This document shows, in pieces, positions 1 through 9,359 of a DNA stretch of 64,000 nucleotides. Under the pieces are notes generated by a model. The model searched no databases. It worked only from the letters and a program-made list of their open reading frames with translations, and had not been told where the DNA came from. Both the position numbers and the translations under genes were made by a program. Each line of letters begins with the position of its first letter. Positions within the stretch are counted from its first letter, which is position 1. Source of the stretch: Alphaproteobacteria bacterium (lineage in GTDB: Bacteria; Pseudomonadota; Alphaproteobacteria; Micavibrionales; Micavibrionaceae); contig JAJFGS010000011.1 in NCBI GenBank assembly GCA_021775995.1, positions 277,835 to 341,834 of the forward strand. The letters are read 5' to 3'.

Positions 1-74
1 AAAGAGTCCTTATGATTCACTGTTACATTAGAAAATGGTGACGTAGGCCGTTGTACTGGTTCTCTAGTGCCCAT
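1..74 (-). CDS. Possible 5' end of a gene cut by the window edge
   Basis: An open frame starts at an ATG at 74 (minus strand) and stays open to the edge, reading MGTREPVQRPTSPFSN and on. A purine-rich GGAGAGG lies 5 bases upstream of the ATG. The same frame is also open upstream of the ATG, through a hydrophobic stretch, to a stop near 165, so a GTG or TTG start is possible. It would lie downstream of dapD on the same strand. I do not recognise the product, and 24 codons are too few for certainty. Confidence 0.3.
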   Translation of the reverse strand, partial: MGTREPVQRPTSPFSNVTVNHKDS

Positions 75-247
75 GCAAACCTCTCCATTCTTATGGTAAG
101 GAATTGTTTTACCCACTAAATCGCTAAGAATCAATACAAATATGAAAAATAAACTTAATATTACTCAGGAAAGCCCTAATATAGCATAAAATACTAAAAT
201 GAGGGAGAAATCCTTATTTGGATTGGGTTATCGGAGTAGGTTGAAGC

Positions 248-1063
248 CTAATCTCTCAATAGATCGTTGATTGAGGTTTTGGAGCGGGTTTTCTCGTCAA
301 CACGCTTCACAATGACTGCGCAAGCCAAATGTGGTGCATCAGGTGTTTTTCCTGGTAACGTCCCTGGTACAACGACGCTGTAGGCTGGAACGCGTCCAAA
401 ATGGACTTCGCCACTGGCACGATCAACAATTTTGGAGGAGGCACCAAGGAAAACCCCCATGGAGATAACAGCACCTTCTTCAACGATAACGCCTTCAGCA
501 ACTTCACTACGGGCGCCGATAAAGACATTATCTTCGATAATAACAGGACCAGCTTGTAGAGGTTCTAAAACACCACCAATTCCCGTACCGCCAGAAATAT
601 GACAGTTTTTGCCAATTTGTGCACAAGATCCAATGGTTGCCCATGTGTCGACCATTGTTCCTGTATCAACATAAGCGCCCAAGTTTACGAAGCTAGGCAT
701 TAAAACAACATTTGGGGCAATGTAGGCAGAGTGACGAACTATGGCATGTGGGACGGCGCGAAAGCCAGCCGTTCTAAATTTAGCTTCATCCCATCCATCA
801 AATTTAGAAGGTACTTTATCCCACCATGTAGAATTTCCAGGACCACCAGTAATAGTGTTCATACCATTAAGGCGAAAAGATAAGAGAACAGATTTTTTAA
901 GCCACTGGTTAACGCGCCATTCATTATCAATCTTTTCAGCAATGCGGGCTTTACCATTATCTAAGTCGCTTAAAACTTTTTCAACGGCATAGCGAACATC
1001 ACCATGAGTTTCTTTATTAATTTGGTCACGGTTTTCCCATGCTTGATTGATAACGTCTTCCAT
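248..1063 (-). CDS. dapD: 2,3,4,5-tetrahydropyridine-2,6-dicarboxylate N-succinyltransferase
   Basis: DapD transfers a succinyl group from succinyl-CoA to tetrahydrodipicolinate in the succinylase branch of lysine and meso-diaminopimelate synthesis. It works in the cytoplasm as a trimer. The 271-residue protein has an N-terminal helical domain and then a hexapeptide-repeat left-handed beta-helix, visible as repeated isoleucine/valine-glycine steps such as [20 protein letters not shown]. The length matches the family. The open frame extends upstream, but the ATG at 1063 begins the typical MEDVI start and is preceded by AGGA. It is the last gene of a minus-strand run after the ion channel gene, with a 13-base gap. 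Confidence 0.95.
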   Translation of the reverse strand: MEDVINQAWENRDQINKETHGDVRYAVEKVLSDLDNGKARIAEKIDNEWRVNQWLKKSVLLSFRLNGMNTITGGPGNSTWWDKVPSKFDGWDEAKFRTAGFRAVPHAIVRHSAYIAPNVVLMPSFVNLGAYVDTGTMVDTWATIGSCAQIGKNCHISGGTGIGGVLEPLQAGPVIIEDNVFIGARSEVAEGVIVEEGAVISMGVFLGASSKIVDRASGEVHFGRVPAYSVVVPGTLPGKTPDAPHLACAVIVKRVDEKTRSKTSINDLLRD

Positions 1064-1076
1064 TGTCCTAATTTCT

Positions 1077-1523
1077 TTATTCAGTTTTTTTGATACGGTC
1101 ATCTTTATAGAGTTTTGAGATAATTTCAAAGATAAAAGCAGTGCTCCAACCAAATAATATAAACCCGTTTGCGGCCTCGAAAGAGCTTAAAAGTCGCCAT
1201 TTTTCGTCTAAATAGACATCACCAAAGCCAACAGTGGTAAAACTGCTGGTAGAGAAATAAAGTGCCGATTCTAGATCGGGCAAAATTTCAGGTTCTAAAT
1301 AGTAAAATAAAATTGCCCATAACCAGATTTGAAAAACATGGGTTAAAAAAACGCCTAAAACGGTTATTACCATTAAAGGAGGTTTCCATGATTGTTTGAA
1401 AATACGAAAGGTTTTTGGCCCAGTTTTTTCGAGTAAAAATACAAGCCTATCTAACGCAATAGCATGAATAATAACGGTTAGACCAATCATAAGACATCCG
1501 ATCAATAATTGCGTCATTAGCAT
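1077..1523 (-). CDS. Two-TM potassium-channel-like protein
   Basis: A small inner-membrane protein of 148 residues with the pore signature TVGFGD between hydrophobic segments, as in the ion-channel family (PF07885). No RCK/TrkA regulatory domain follows, so it is a minimal pore protein, and its ion selectivity is inferred only from the filter motif. I start it at ATG 1523 because AAGGAA sits 7 bases upstream. A longer TTG-started frame would overlap the yihY gene. The start lies one base after the yihY stop, which suggests translational coupling. Confidence 0.8.
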   Translation of the reverse strand: MLMTQLLIGCLMIGLTVIIHAIALDRLVFLLEKTGPKTFRIFKQSWKPPLMVITVLGVFLTHVFQIWLWAILFYYLEPEILPDLESALYFSTSSFTTVGFGDVYLDEKWRLLSSFEAANGFILFGWSTAFIFEIISKLYKDDRIKKTE

Positions 1524-1524
1524 T

Positions 1525-2379
1525 TTAAGTTTTCCTTGCTGCTCCAATAGATGAATTTAGGTACGCCCCAAAAATAAATAATATTGCTGTCATATAAAAG
1601 AAGATCAATGAAATAACGATGCTGCCTAATGATCCGTATGTCACATTAAAATTACCAAAGTTGGCGATATAGGCAGAGAAAACTGTTCCGCCTATTAAAA
1701 AGGTAATAGCCGTAAAGAGCACACCAGGTAACAGATATTTTGATTGTTGTTTTATATGGGGTAGAAAGCGATGCAAAATAAGTAAGGCTCCAGTGAGAAC
1801 ACAGAGCGCTGCAACATAACGGGATAAATCAAAAATTATTTCTTGTAAGAAACTAAAATAAAGTAATTTTTCTGCAAAATTCCATAGGGTAGGACCAAAT
1901 AAAATCATTAAAGATAAAAAGAAAATTAAAAAGGCAGCCAGGGCAACAAAAAATAAACTTTGTAATCTTCTTTGCCACATAGGGCGCTTTCGTGTCACTT
2001 TATAGGCGCGATTTAAAGCAATGCGTAAGGCTTCAACCCCACTGGATGCAGCCCATAATGTGGCAATAAACCCAAAGGTAAGAAGTCCGGCAGGCTTCAT
2101 GCCAATTACTTCACTGACTGCGGGTGCCATGGCTTCTGCAACCTCATTTGGCATAAATTTAAACATCAAATCAACAATTTGAGCAATATCATCTTCAGAA
2201 CTTAAAAATCCTGCTAGCGCAGCCAAAAAGATTAAGAATGGAAATAAAGATAAGAAGGCTGTGAAGGCAACATACCCTGCTGCCATGATGCCATCTTCAT
2301 CCAGCATGCGTTTAAAGGCAGCATAAAATACCAGAACAATATTTTTGATATATTTTACCATTTTTTTTAGACCTAACAT
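1525..2379 (-). CDS. YihY/virulence factor BrkB family membrane protein
   Basis: This 284-residue integral membrane protein belongs to the YihY/BrkB family, once wrongly called ribonuclease BN. The N-terminal pattern around AAGYVAFTAFLSLFPFLIFL and the later WAASSGVEALRIALNRAY motif are typical. About six membrane segments are visible. Its biochemical role is not established. A second start at 2361 (MVKYIKN) is possible, and neither start has a convincing ribosome-binding site. It heads a minus-strand run with the channel gene and dapD, and is divergent from the DUF3108 gene across about 155 bases. Confidence 0.88.
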   Translation of the reverse strand: MLGLKKMVKYIKNIVLVFYAAFKRMLDEDGIMAAGYVAFTAFLSLFPFLIFLAALAGFLSSEDDIAQIVDLMFKFMPNEVAEAMAPAVSEVIGMKPAGLLTFGFIATLWAASSGVEALRIALNRAYKVTRKRPMWQRRLQSLFFVALAAFLIFFLSLMILFGPTLWNFAEKLLYFSFLQEIIFDLSRYVAALCVLTGALLILHRFLPHIKQQSKYLLPGVLFTAITFLIGGTVFSAYIANFGNFNVTYGSLGSIVISLIFFYMTAILFIFGAYLNSSIGAARKT

Positions 2380-2535
2380 ATTCTACAAAGTTATAGTTCT
2401 GTCTGTGCTGTTTGTAAATTAAATCATCAACGTGTTTAAGTAGGCGTAAACTTTGCGTTTATCATTTACTTCTCTGGTAAGCACGATTCATGCTATATTT
2501 ATTGAGTATTCGGTATTTAGATTGAAGAGGCATGA

Positions 2536-3444
2536 ATGATGAGACAACTAAAGACATTAAATAATTCAAAAAAGACACAGCTGTTAAGCCTGTTGTTTTG
2601 GCAGAGCATTACAATTAGCTTATTATTTGTTGCTATCTGTATAGTTTCAGCACCGTCTTATGCTCAAACAGATCCTAAAGAAGGCCAGCAAATGGTGCAA
2701 TATGATGTTTACGCTGGTGGCATTCATGCGTTGCAATCAAATTTGAATATTGATGTGAATGGAAACGACCGTTACAACCTTGATTTAACAGCCCAAACAT
2801 TTGGATTGCTTGGTAAGTTGGCACCGTGGCAGGGGAAGTTTGAAAGTCATGGTTGGCAAAGCAAAGAATTTAAGCCTGAGCTTCACCAATCTACGACGAT
2901 ATGGCGTGGAGAAAAAGAGGTTAAAAAGTATAGTTATGTAAAAGACGGGTCTTTTCAATCTTATAGCGTTACAGATGATAAGAACGAAGGGTTACCTAAG
3001 AAGGTTGATGACAAACTTACCCAAGGGACAAGTGACGTTCTAACCGCTACATTGAATACAATGCAGGCTATTGCTCAAACAAATAAATGTGAAGGTGCTA
3101 CAGAAGTTTTTGATGGAAAACGTCGTTTCAAATTAATATTTAAAGAAAAACAGCAAGTTGAACTTGAGGCGACTCGTTGGAATGTATATAGCGGTCCTGC
3201 TGTTGAATGTAGTGCAGAAGTACAGCCTATGGCTGGAAAGTGGCATGAAAAACCGAGGGGGTGGATGTCTATTCAGGAACAGGGTCGAGAGAGGGGGACT
3301 ATGCCTACTGTTTGGTTTGCTAACATGACAAAAGGGGAACCCGCTATTCCTGTTAAGGTACGTGTTAAAACATCTTATGGGACGCTGTTTATGCATATGA
3401 CTAAATATGAAACTGTCGGAAAGTCGCTAGCTTTAAAGGACTAA
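2536..3444 (+). CDS. DUF3108 domain-containing exported protein
   Basis: A 302-residue protein with an N-terminal signal peptide (hydrophobic stretch ending near SAPSYAQ, about residue 43). The DUF3108 pattern YDVYAGGIHALQSNLNID follows. Such proteins are probably periplasmic or outer-membrane associated; their function is unknown. GAAGAGG ends 5 bases before the first ATG, and a second ATG follows directly at 2539. In this window it precedes glmU, separated by 71 bases that hold a promoter-like site. Confidence 0.85.
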   Translation: MMRQLKTLNNSKKTQLLSLLFWQSITISLLFVAICIVSAPSYAQTDPKEGQQMVQYDVYAGGIHALQSNLNIDVNGNDRYNLDLTAQTFGLLGKLAPWQGKFESHGWQSKEFKPELHQSTTIWRGEKEVKKYSYVKDGSFQSYSVTDDKNEGLPKKVDDKLTQGTSDVLTATLNTMQAIAQTNKCEGATEVFDGKRRFKLIFKEKQQVELEATRWNVYSGPAVECSAEVQPMAGKWHEKPRGWMSIQEQGRERGTMPTVWFANMTKGEPAIPVKVRVKTSYGTLFMHMTKYETVGKSLALKD

Positions 3445-3464
3445 ACCCGTTTTAATGTCACTTT

Positions 3465-3500
3465 TTGCAACATGTTGTGACTTGTTTGTAGCCCTATAAT
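3465..3500 (+). promoter_or_regulatory. Promoter-like -10 and palindrome before glmU
   Basis: A consensus TATAAT lies at 3495-3500, 15 bases before the glmU ATG. A perfect 10-base palindrome, CAACATGTTG, lies at 3468-3477 where a -35 element would be expected. No good -35 hexamer at 16-18 bases spacing is visible. The palindrome could be a binding site; this is inference from position only. Confidence 0.35.
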
Positions 3501-3515
3501 CCTTAGATTTAAATT

Positions 3516-4859
3516 ATGACTAAAAACTCCAATCTCGCAATAATTATTCTGGCCGCTGGCAAAGGTAGCCGTATGAAATCTGACTTACCTAAGGTCATGC
3601 ATAAAATTGCAGGCAGAACAATGTTGGGTTGGCTAATTGAGTCTTGTGAGAGTTTAAATCCTGAAAAATTAATTGTTGTGACAGCGCCAGATATGGATGA
3701 GGTTGTTGATGCTGTTTCTCCGCATTTAGTTGTGTTTCAAAAAGAACAAAATGGTACTGGTGATGCGGTTAAACCTGCGCTGGAACATTTAAAAGATTTT
3801 AAAGGGCGTGTCCTTATTTTAATGGGTGATGAGCCTTTTGTTAATTTAGATGTTATTCAAGATATGATTGATTATGAAGATATTGCTGCTATGGCGGTAA
3901 CGTTAGATGATCCAGCAGGCTTGGGGCGTTTGGTGTTAGACAAGGACGGCTATCTTGAACGTATTATTGAAGAAAAAGATTGTACGGCTGAACAGCTTAA
4001 AATTAAACAAGGCAACGCTGCGAATTATTGTGTACCAGCTACGAAGCTTATAGATTGGGTCAGTCAAATAACGAATGATAATGCACAAAGCGAATATTAT
4101 TTAACAGACCTTCCTGAGATTGCCGCCAAGGATGGCATTAAAACAAAAGTTTTTAATGTGGATGTAGAGATTGATTGGGGAATTAATAATCGTGTTCAAT
4201 TGGCTGAGCATGAAAGATATGCGCAAGAAAAATTACGTGAAAAAGCGATGATGTCTGGCGTGACAATGATTGATCCAAATAGTGTAACATTGTCTTGGGA
4301 TACAGAATTTGGTCAAGACATTATCATTGAATCAGCAGTTTGTATTGGTCTTGGTACATCTATTGAAGGTAATGTTGTCATCCATGCGTTTTCGCATATT
4401 GAAGGGGCTATTATTGAACAGGGCGCAGAAATTGGGCCTTTTGCGCGTATCCGTCCTAAATCTTTGATCGGTAAAGGGGCAACCATTGGTAATTTTATCG
4501 AAGTTAATCGTTCGAATATAAAACCTGGAGCAAAAGCTAAGCATGTTTCTTATTTGGGTGATAGCACGATCGGTGAAAAGTCTAATATAGGTGCAGGAAC
4601 TGTTATTGCTAACTATGATGGTTTTTTTAAACATAAAACAGTTATAGGAAAAAATGTTTTTGTTGGATCAAATAGTACAATTATTTCCCCTGTTGAAATA
4701 GGGGATGGTGCCATTATCGCGGCGGGGTCAAATATAAATAAAAACATCACGGAAAATGCAATGGCTATTGGTCGTTCCCGTCAAGAAAATCATCAAGGTT
4801 GGGCAACGCAATATCGTTACGTTAAAAAAGAACAAAAAAAACTTGAAGATGAAGACTAA
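3516..4859 (+). CDS. glmU: Bifunctional UDP-GlcNAc pyrophosphorylase / glucosamine-1-P acetyltransferase
   Basis: GlmU acetylates glucosamine-1-phosphate and then couples it to UTP, giving UDP-GlcNAc for peptidoglycan and lipopolysaccharide. The N-terminal uridylyltransferase domain shows the nucleotide-binding signature LAAGKGSRMKSDLPKVMH near residues 12-29. The C-terminal half (from about residue 255) is a hexapeptide beta-helix with the acetyltransferase motif VSYLGDSTIGEKSNIGAGT. At 447 residues it matches the family. glmS follows after 3 bases, so the two make an operon covering two steps of one pathway; glmM is not in the window. Confidence 0.97.
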   Translation: MTKNSNLAIIILAAGKGSRMKSDLPKVMHKIAGRTMLGWLIESCESLNPEKLIVVTAPDMDEVVDAVSPHLVVFQKEQNGTGDAVKPALEHLKDFKGRVLILMGDEPFVNLDVIQDMIDYEDIAAMAVTLDDPAGLGRLVLDKDGYLERIIEEKDCTAEQLKIKQGNAANYCVPATKLIDWVSQITNDNAQSEYYLTDLPEIAAKDGIKTKVFNVDVEIDWGINNRVQLAEHERYAQEKLREKAMMSGVTMIDPNSVTLSWDTEFGQDIIIESAVCIGLGTSIEGNVVIHAFSHIEGAIIEQGAEIGPFARIRPKSLIGKGATIGNFIEVNRSNIKPGAKAKHVSYLGDSTIGEKSNIGAGTVIANYDGFFKHKTVIGKNVFVGSNSTIISPVEIGDGAIIAAGSNINKNITENAMAIGRSRQENHQGWATQYRYVKKEQKKLEDED

Positions 4860-4862
4860 ACT

Positions 4863-6692
4863 ATGTGCGGGATAATTGGAATCATTGGTAATGAAAGTGC
4901 CGCTCCCCGCTTATTAGAGGGTCTTCAGCGTCTTGAGTATCGCGGTTATGATTCTGCGGGTATTGCGACATTACAAAATAGTCATATTGATCGTCGTCGT
5001 GCCGAAGGTAAGTTGGTTAATCTTGAAAAACTTTTAAAAAAAACTCCTTTGGATGGCGTGGTGGGCATTGGTCATACAAGATGGGCAACACATGGTGGTC
5101 CAACAACCAATAATGCGCATCCCCATGCTACTGAGAAAGTTGCTGTTGTGCATAATGGTATTATAGAGAACTACGCAGAAATTAAAGAAGAGCTTCAGGG
5201 ACTACAATGTCGTTTTGAAACCGATACCGATACTGAAGTTATTGCACATTTGGTGACGCATTACTTAACGCAAGGTTCAAGCCCTCAGCAAGCAGCTGAT
5301 AAAGCGTTTGAGCGTTTAGAAGGGGCCTATGCATTGGCTCTCATTTTTTCTGGTGAACACAACCTTATGATTGGTGCGCGCCAAGGCACGCCGCTGGCGG
5401 TAGGTTATGGTGATAACGAAATGTATCTTGGGTCTGACTCATATTCGCTCGCTCATCTGACGCAGAAAATTACATTTTTGGAAGATGGTGATCGCGTCAC
5501 GCTTACAAAAAATTCTGTGCGTATTTATACTGCTGAAAATGATAATGTTGATCGCCCTATTCGTATCACTGCGCAATCAGGTGCAACAACAGGTAAGGGT
5601 GAGTATCCTCACTTTATGCTTAAGGAAATTTATGAACAACCTGCGGTTATTGGAGATACATTAAATTCTTTTATTAATCCAACAACAGGTGAAATTACTT
5701 TGCCTGATAATATTATAGAGGCAATTGATAAGGCCCCTCGATTAACATTAATTGCATGTGGTACGGCTTCTTATGCCTGCATGGTAGCAAAATATTGGTT
5801 TGAGCAGATTGTGCGTATTCCATGTGAAATTGATATTGCTTCAGAGTTTAGATATCGTGAAGCACCTTTACCAAAAGATGGTGTTTGTATATTTGTATCT
5901 CAATCGGGCGAAACTCTTGATACGCTCGAAGCACTTCGTTATTGCAAGAGTCAGAACCAAACAATTTTATCGATTGTAAATACAGTTGAGAGTACGATTG
6001 AGCGTGAATCAGATATGGTTCTTCATACGTTGGCGGGACCAGAAATCGGTGTTGCTTCAACGAAGGCATTTACAACACAGATTACAACGCTGGCTTGCCT
6101 TGTTTTAGCCCTTGCTTTCAAAAGAGGGGTTATTGCAGAGACAGAACGAAAAGATTATGCCGACGCGCTTCGCCATTTACCAAAGGTGGCAGCAGAAATT
6201 TTAAATCATGATGAAGAAATTAAAGATATAGCAAGAGACGTTTTTAAATCACGTGATATGCTTTATATAGCCCGAGGTAGCTTATACCCTATTGCCCTAG
6301 AGGGTGCATTAAAGCTGAAAGAAATTTCTTACATACATGCGGAAGGTTACGCCGCTGGTGAAATGAAACATGGCCCTATTGCGTTAATAGATGAAAATGT
6401 ACCTGTGGTTGTTATTGCCCCTTCAAATGATCCATTATTTGAAAAGACATTATCAAATGTTCAGGAAACAACGGCTAGGGGGGGTAAGATAATTTTGTTT
6501 TCTGATGCTCTCGGTACAAAGAAAATGGCAAAAATAACAAGTTGGTGCGTCACGTTGGGTGACGTCCATCCTTTTGTAGCACCCATTCTTTATACTATTC
6601 CCATGCAACTTTTATCTTATCATGTGGCGGTTGCTAAAGGGACAGACGTAGACCAACCAAGAAATTTGGCAAAGTCCGTAACGGTGGAGTAG
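4863..6692 (+). CDS. glmS: Glutamine-fructose-6-phosphate aminotransferase (isomerizing)
   Basis: GlmS makes glucosamine-6-phosphate from fructose-6-phosphate and glutamine, the entry step of amino-sugar synthesis. The protein (609 residues) begins MCGIIGIIG, so Cys2 is the N-terminal nucleophile of the class II glutamine amidotransferase domain. Two SIS sugar-isomerase domains follow, with SQSGETLDTLEAL near residue 350 and the C-terminal DQPRNLAKSVTVE typical of the family. It lies 3 bases after glmU with no strong ribosome-binding site, which fits coupled translation. Confidence 0.97.
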   Translation: MCGIIGIIGNESAAPRLLEGLQRLEYRGYDSAGIATLQNSHIDRRRAEGKLVNLEKLLKKTPLDGVVGIGHTRWATHGGPTTNNAHPHATEKVAVVHNGIIENYAEIKEELQGLQCRFETDTDTEVIAHLVTHYLTQGSSPQQAADKAFERLEGAYALALIFSGEHNLMIGARQGTPLAVGYGDNEMYLGSDSYSLAHLTQKITFLEDGDRVTLTKNSVRIYTAENDNVDRPIRITAQSGATTGKGEYPHFMLKEIYEQPAVIGDTLNSFINPTTGEITLPDNIIEAIDKAPRLTLIACGTASYACMVAKYWFEQIVRIPCEIDIASEFRYREAPLPKDGVCIFVSQSGETLDTLEALRYCKSQNQTILSIVNTVESTIERESDMVLHTLAGPEIGVASTKAFTTQITTLACLVLALAFKRGVIAETERKDYADALRHLPKVAAEILNHDEEIKDIARDVFKSRDMLYIARGSLYPIALEGALKLKEISYIHAEGYAAGEMKHGPIALIDENVPVVVIAPSNDPLFEKTLSNVQETTARGGKIILFSDALGTKKMAKITSWCVTLGDVHPFVAPILYTIPMQLLSYHVAVAKGTDVDQPRNLAKSVTVE

Positions 6693-6897
6693 TCGCGTTA
6701 ACCGCCAAAATCTAGGATATGAAGCGGCAAATCACCGATGATCGGACATGGAAATCATTCAGCCAACATTCTTCATAAAAAAGTAATTTTTTTCTTTTCT
6801 TTCCAATAAATTCTATGCTAGCTTTATTGATATGAGTATTAAGTAAAACGGTGTAGGCGTAGTAGCGTAAGAGACGTAACAATCTCTGGTTGCCAAT

Positions 6898-8364
6898 GTG
6901 TATAAAATAGGTGTTTGGGTGAGTAGTATTCGTAATAATTTTACGCTTTTGGTTAGCGGCGGTTTGTTTTTGAGTATGTTAGGAACAGATGCCACACCTG
7001 TTGTTGCCTCGCCGCTTGATACCAAAAACAACCTCCAAAGTGAACACGTATTCAAGCGTTTGGCCATAACGAAAGACAAACTTTATAGTGCTATGCATGC
7101 TGGCCCAGCCGCCACAAATAAATTTCTTTTGTCTTTAGATAAACAGGTGCTGGATGAATTTCTTGAAGTTTATGGCGACTTATTTGCTGAAATGGCTGCC
7201 GGATTGCCCGAGAAAGTTGGCGGTGCAGAAATCACAAAACTTCTTCTGGAGAGCACAGCTGCACTTGGAAAACCTTCCCTACTGTCACTAGATAAGATGA
7301 CTGAGGTTGCAGCAGCCAATCAACATTTCAAAACAGTAGAGGCTATAAAAGGCCATGCCGAAAGGTATGAACTGACATTGAATATAACCAGAGCTATAAA
7401 GGTGGTGATGTCTTCTTTGGATGAGGGGGAAATAACCGAACCTGCCAGACAAGCGATCACAGCTCTTGAGGCTATAAAGAAGAAAAACGAAAAACAACCT
7501 GACTCCGAATTGTTCAGCCTGACAGCGCAAAACATGAGAGAAATAGCAGATAATCTTTTGGCTACCTTACATAAAGAAGACTTTCCGGGATTTCTTGTTC
7601 TCTGGAAAAAAGACGTTTTAACTCTTCCTAAGGAGCAACAGGCCAAAATCATAGAATCTATTCTTCCAACAGCCGGTGCATCGGGTAATGGTGATGTCTT
7701 TAGAGCCGTCATAGACACAGCGCAAAGTGTGGGTGAAAAATATGCCTTATCTCTCTTGGAACATAACGGTATTACGAAACAGCCTGGAGATGAGCTGTTT
7801 CTTAATCTGGTCGAGGCTTGTCAAAAAGGACATCTGGATATCGTGAATGTAATTCTTGAACAGTTCAACCAATATCCAGAAAAACTGGAAGATGCTTTGG
7901 TAGGACACTATAAGACTTTCGGACCTATCGAGCTGGCGTTATTGGGAGACCATCTTGACGTTGCTAAAACACTAGATGAAGCACTTCAGAAATTGGACAG
8001 GGATCAACGGAACATTCCACCAAAATATGAACACGCAAGCCTTATGGCTGCCGCAAAATTGTTAAACTTACGATTTTTGCAAACAAAACTTCAGACAATT
8101 TTCGAAGAAAAGGGTCCAGATGGTTTGAGAGAAGTAATCAGAGCTGGAAATTTTGCGCTTGAAGATGCCATTGCCAAGGCACAGCCCAGCTACAATCAAC
8201 GGATCAATGATGGTGCCTATGACAAAAAGACGTTCAAAGAATATGAGAAAACAATATTGAACCCGTTAAAAGGGCAGGCTCTTGAGATTGTTGATTACTA
8301 TGCTCAAATGGCAGGGCGGCCTAACCTCCAACAAAACAATGAATTGGCATTAAAAGTTAGATAA
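6898..8364 (+). CDS. Exported protein with ankyrin-like repeats, function unknown
   Basis: The 488-residue frame starts at a GTG at 6898. A second GTG at 6919, preceded by AGG, may be the true start, because it would open a compact signal peptide ending near PVVASP (about residue 39). The body is almost all helical. Ankyrin-like helix pairs are visible near residues 298-325 (DELFLNLVEACQKGHLDIV) and 342-360 (GPIELALLGDHLDVAKTL). No enzyme motif is visible. Base composition is less AT-rich than its downstream neighbours. It stands alone between glmS and a membrane protein gene. A secreted protein-binding role is plausible but not shown. Confidence 0.7.
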   Translation: MYKIGVWVSSIRNNFTLLVSGGLFLSMLGTDATPVVASPLDTKNNLQSEHVFKRLAITKDKLYSAMHAGPAATNKFLLSLDKQVLDEFLEVYGDLFAEMAAGLPEKVGGAEITKLLLESTAALGKPSLLSLDKMTEVAAANQHFKTVEAIKGHAERYELTLNITRAIKVVMSSLDEGEITEPARQAITALEAIKKKNEKQPDSELFSLTAQNMREIADNLLATLHKEDFPGFLVLWKKDVLTLPKEQQAKIIESILPTAGASGNGDVFRAVIDTAQSVGEKYALSLLEHNGITKQPGDELFLNLVEACQKGHLDIVNVILEQFNQYPEKLEDALVGHYKTFGPIELALLGDHLDVAKTLDEALQKLDRDQRNIPPKYEHASLMAAAKLLNLRFLQTKLQTIFEEKGPDGLREVIRAGNFALEDAIAKAQPSYNQRINDGAYDKKTFKEYEKTILNPLKGQALEIVDYYAQMAGRPNLQQNNELALKVR

Positions 8365-8441
8365 TGAATTTTCATTGACCAGATAAGACTACACCCAAAC
8401 ACAACTAAATACATATTGCAAGAGTTGCAAAGGGTAATCCG

Positions 8442-8447
8442 TATAAT
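8442..8447 (+). promoter_or_regulatory. Candidate -10 element before small ORF and membrane protein gene
   Basis: A consensus TATAAT occurs 23 bases before a small ORF. Two copies of TTGCAA lie upstream at 8416-8421 and 8425-8430, but their spacing to the -10 (20 and 11 bases) is not ideal. This is the only promoter-like signal in the 214-base gap after the ankyrin-like gene. Confidence 0.3.
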
Positions 8448-8470
8448 GGAAAGCACCCGCCCAGTTGTTT

Positions 8471-8575
8471 ATGATTAAAAAAAGCGGTGAGCATGAGTTA
8501 ATCATTTGTTTTAAAGTACCGCTGGTTGATGGTAAAAGAGTTCTAACATTAAATCTAAAAAAATTGAATGTTTAA
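8471..8575 (+). CDS. Possible 34-residue small protein
   Basis: A short ATG-started frame reads MIKKSGEHELIICFKVPLVD and ends in a lysine-rich tail. It stops 3 bases before the next gene, which would allow translational coupling. There is no convincing ribosome-binding site. The residue pattern looks protein-like (alternating hydrophobic beta-strand pattern). It could be a leader peptide or a remnant of a larger gene. The function is unknown and the gene may be spurious. Confidence 0.3.
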   Translation: MIKKSGEHELIICFKVPLVDGKRVLTLNLKKLNV

Positions 8576-8578
8576 TGA

Positions 8579-9250
8579 ATGACTAAAAAACAACTTTCTC
8601 CAATTTACTGGCTATGGATTCCTATTGTCGCCATGTGCTTTCAAATTATTTTGGAACTCATACTGCCAGGCAATATTTTGTCCCATCTTCATTCTGAAAA
8701 TGGACCTCACGAACTTATTGAATTTTTCTTACTAGTCATTGGGTTTTTTGTTTCAGTTAATTTTTTATTTCATTCAAAAAACAAACCCCATTTTTTGAAA
8801 ATGTGGTTTGGGCTTGCGGCTATTTGCTGCTTTTATGTTGCGGGCGAGGAAATCAGTTGGGGTCAACATATATGGGATTGGGCAACGCCTGATTTTTGGA
8901 CAGAAGTTAACGACCAGCAAGAAACCAACTTACACAACACGTCTTCGTGGTTTGATCAAAAGCCACGCTTAATATTAATATTAGGAATTGTTTTTGGAAC
9001 ATTGGTTGCTCCTGTTTTAAAAAAACATAATTGTTTAAAATTGCCGAGTAAGCTTGATCAATTACTTCCTTCAAAAAAACTATCTATCATTGCTTTTCTT
9101 ATTTTAATTCCTCACTTACTTGAAAAAGTACTAGAAGTTTTTGGTCATACATTTTTTGCAAGGTTTAGCGAAGTGCAGGAGCTTTATATATTTTACTTTG
9201 TTCTTTTATATTTAGTCATTCTTAAGAATAAAACTCACGTTAACGAATAG
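8579..9250 (+). CDS. Conserved multi-pass membrane protein with EEISWGQ motif
   Basis: A 223-residue inner-membrane protein with about five hydrophobic segments. A conserved-looking loop contains GEEISWGQHIWDWATP and then NDQQETNLHN, a pattern I associate with a widespread uncharacterised membrane protein family (EEISWGQ followed by N-x-Q-x-E-x-NLHN). The acidic and histidine residues in this loop could bind a metal or substrate, but no activity is established. A possible 34-residue ORF ends just upstream. Confidence 0.65.
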   Translation: MTKKQLSPIYWLWIPIVAMCFQIILELILPGNILSHLHSENGPHELIEFFLLVIGFFVSVNFLFHSKNKPHFLKMWFGLAAICCFYVAGEEISWGQHIWDWATPDFWTEVNDQQETNLHNTSSWFDQKPRLILILGIVFGTLVAPVLKKHNCLKLPSKLDQLLPSKKLSIIAFLILIPHLLEKVLEVFGHTFFARFSEVQELYIFYFVLLYLVILKNKTHVNE

Positions 9251-9359
9251 ATATTAAAAAAAACTTGATTTTATGTCATTTTTGTACTCTACTTAACATA
9301 TCAAAAACATGAAGCGGCTGACTTTTTAAATAGAGCTGTGAGTTAAATGGGGTACTACT

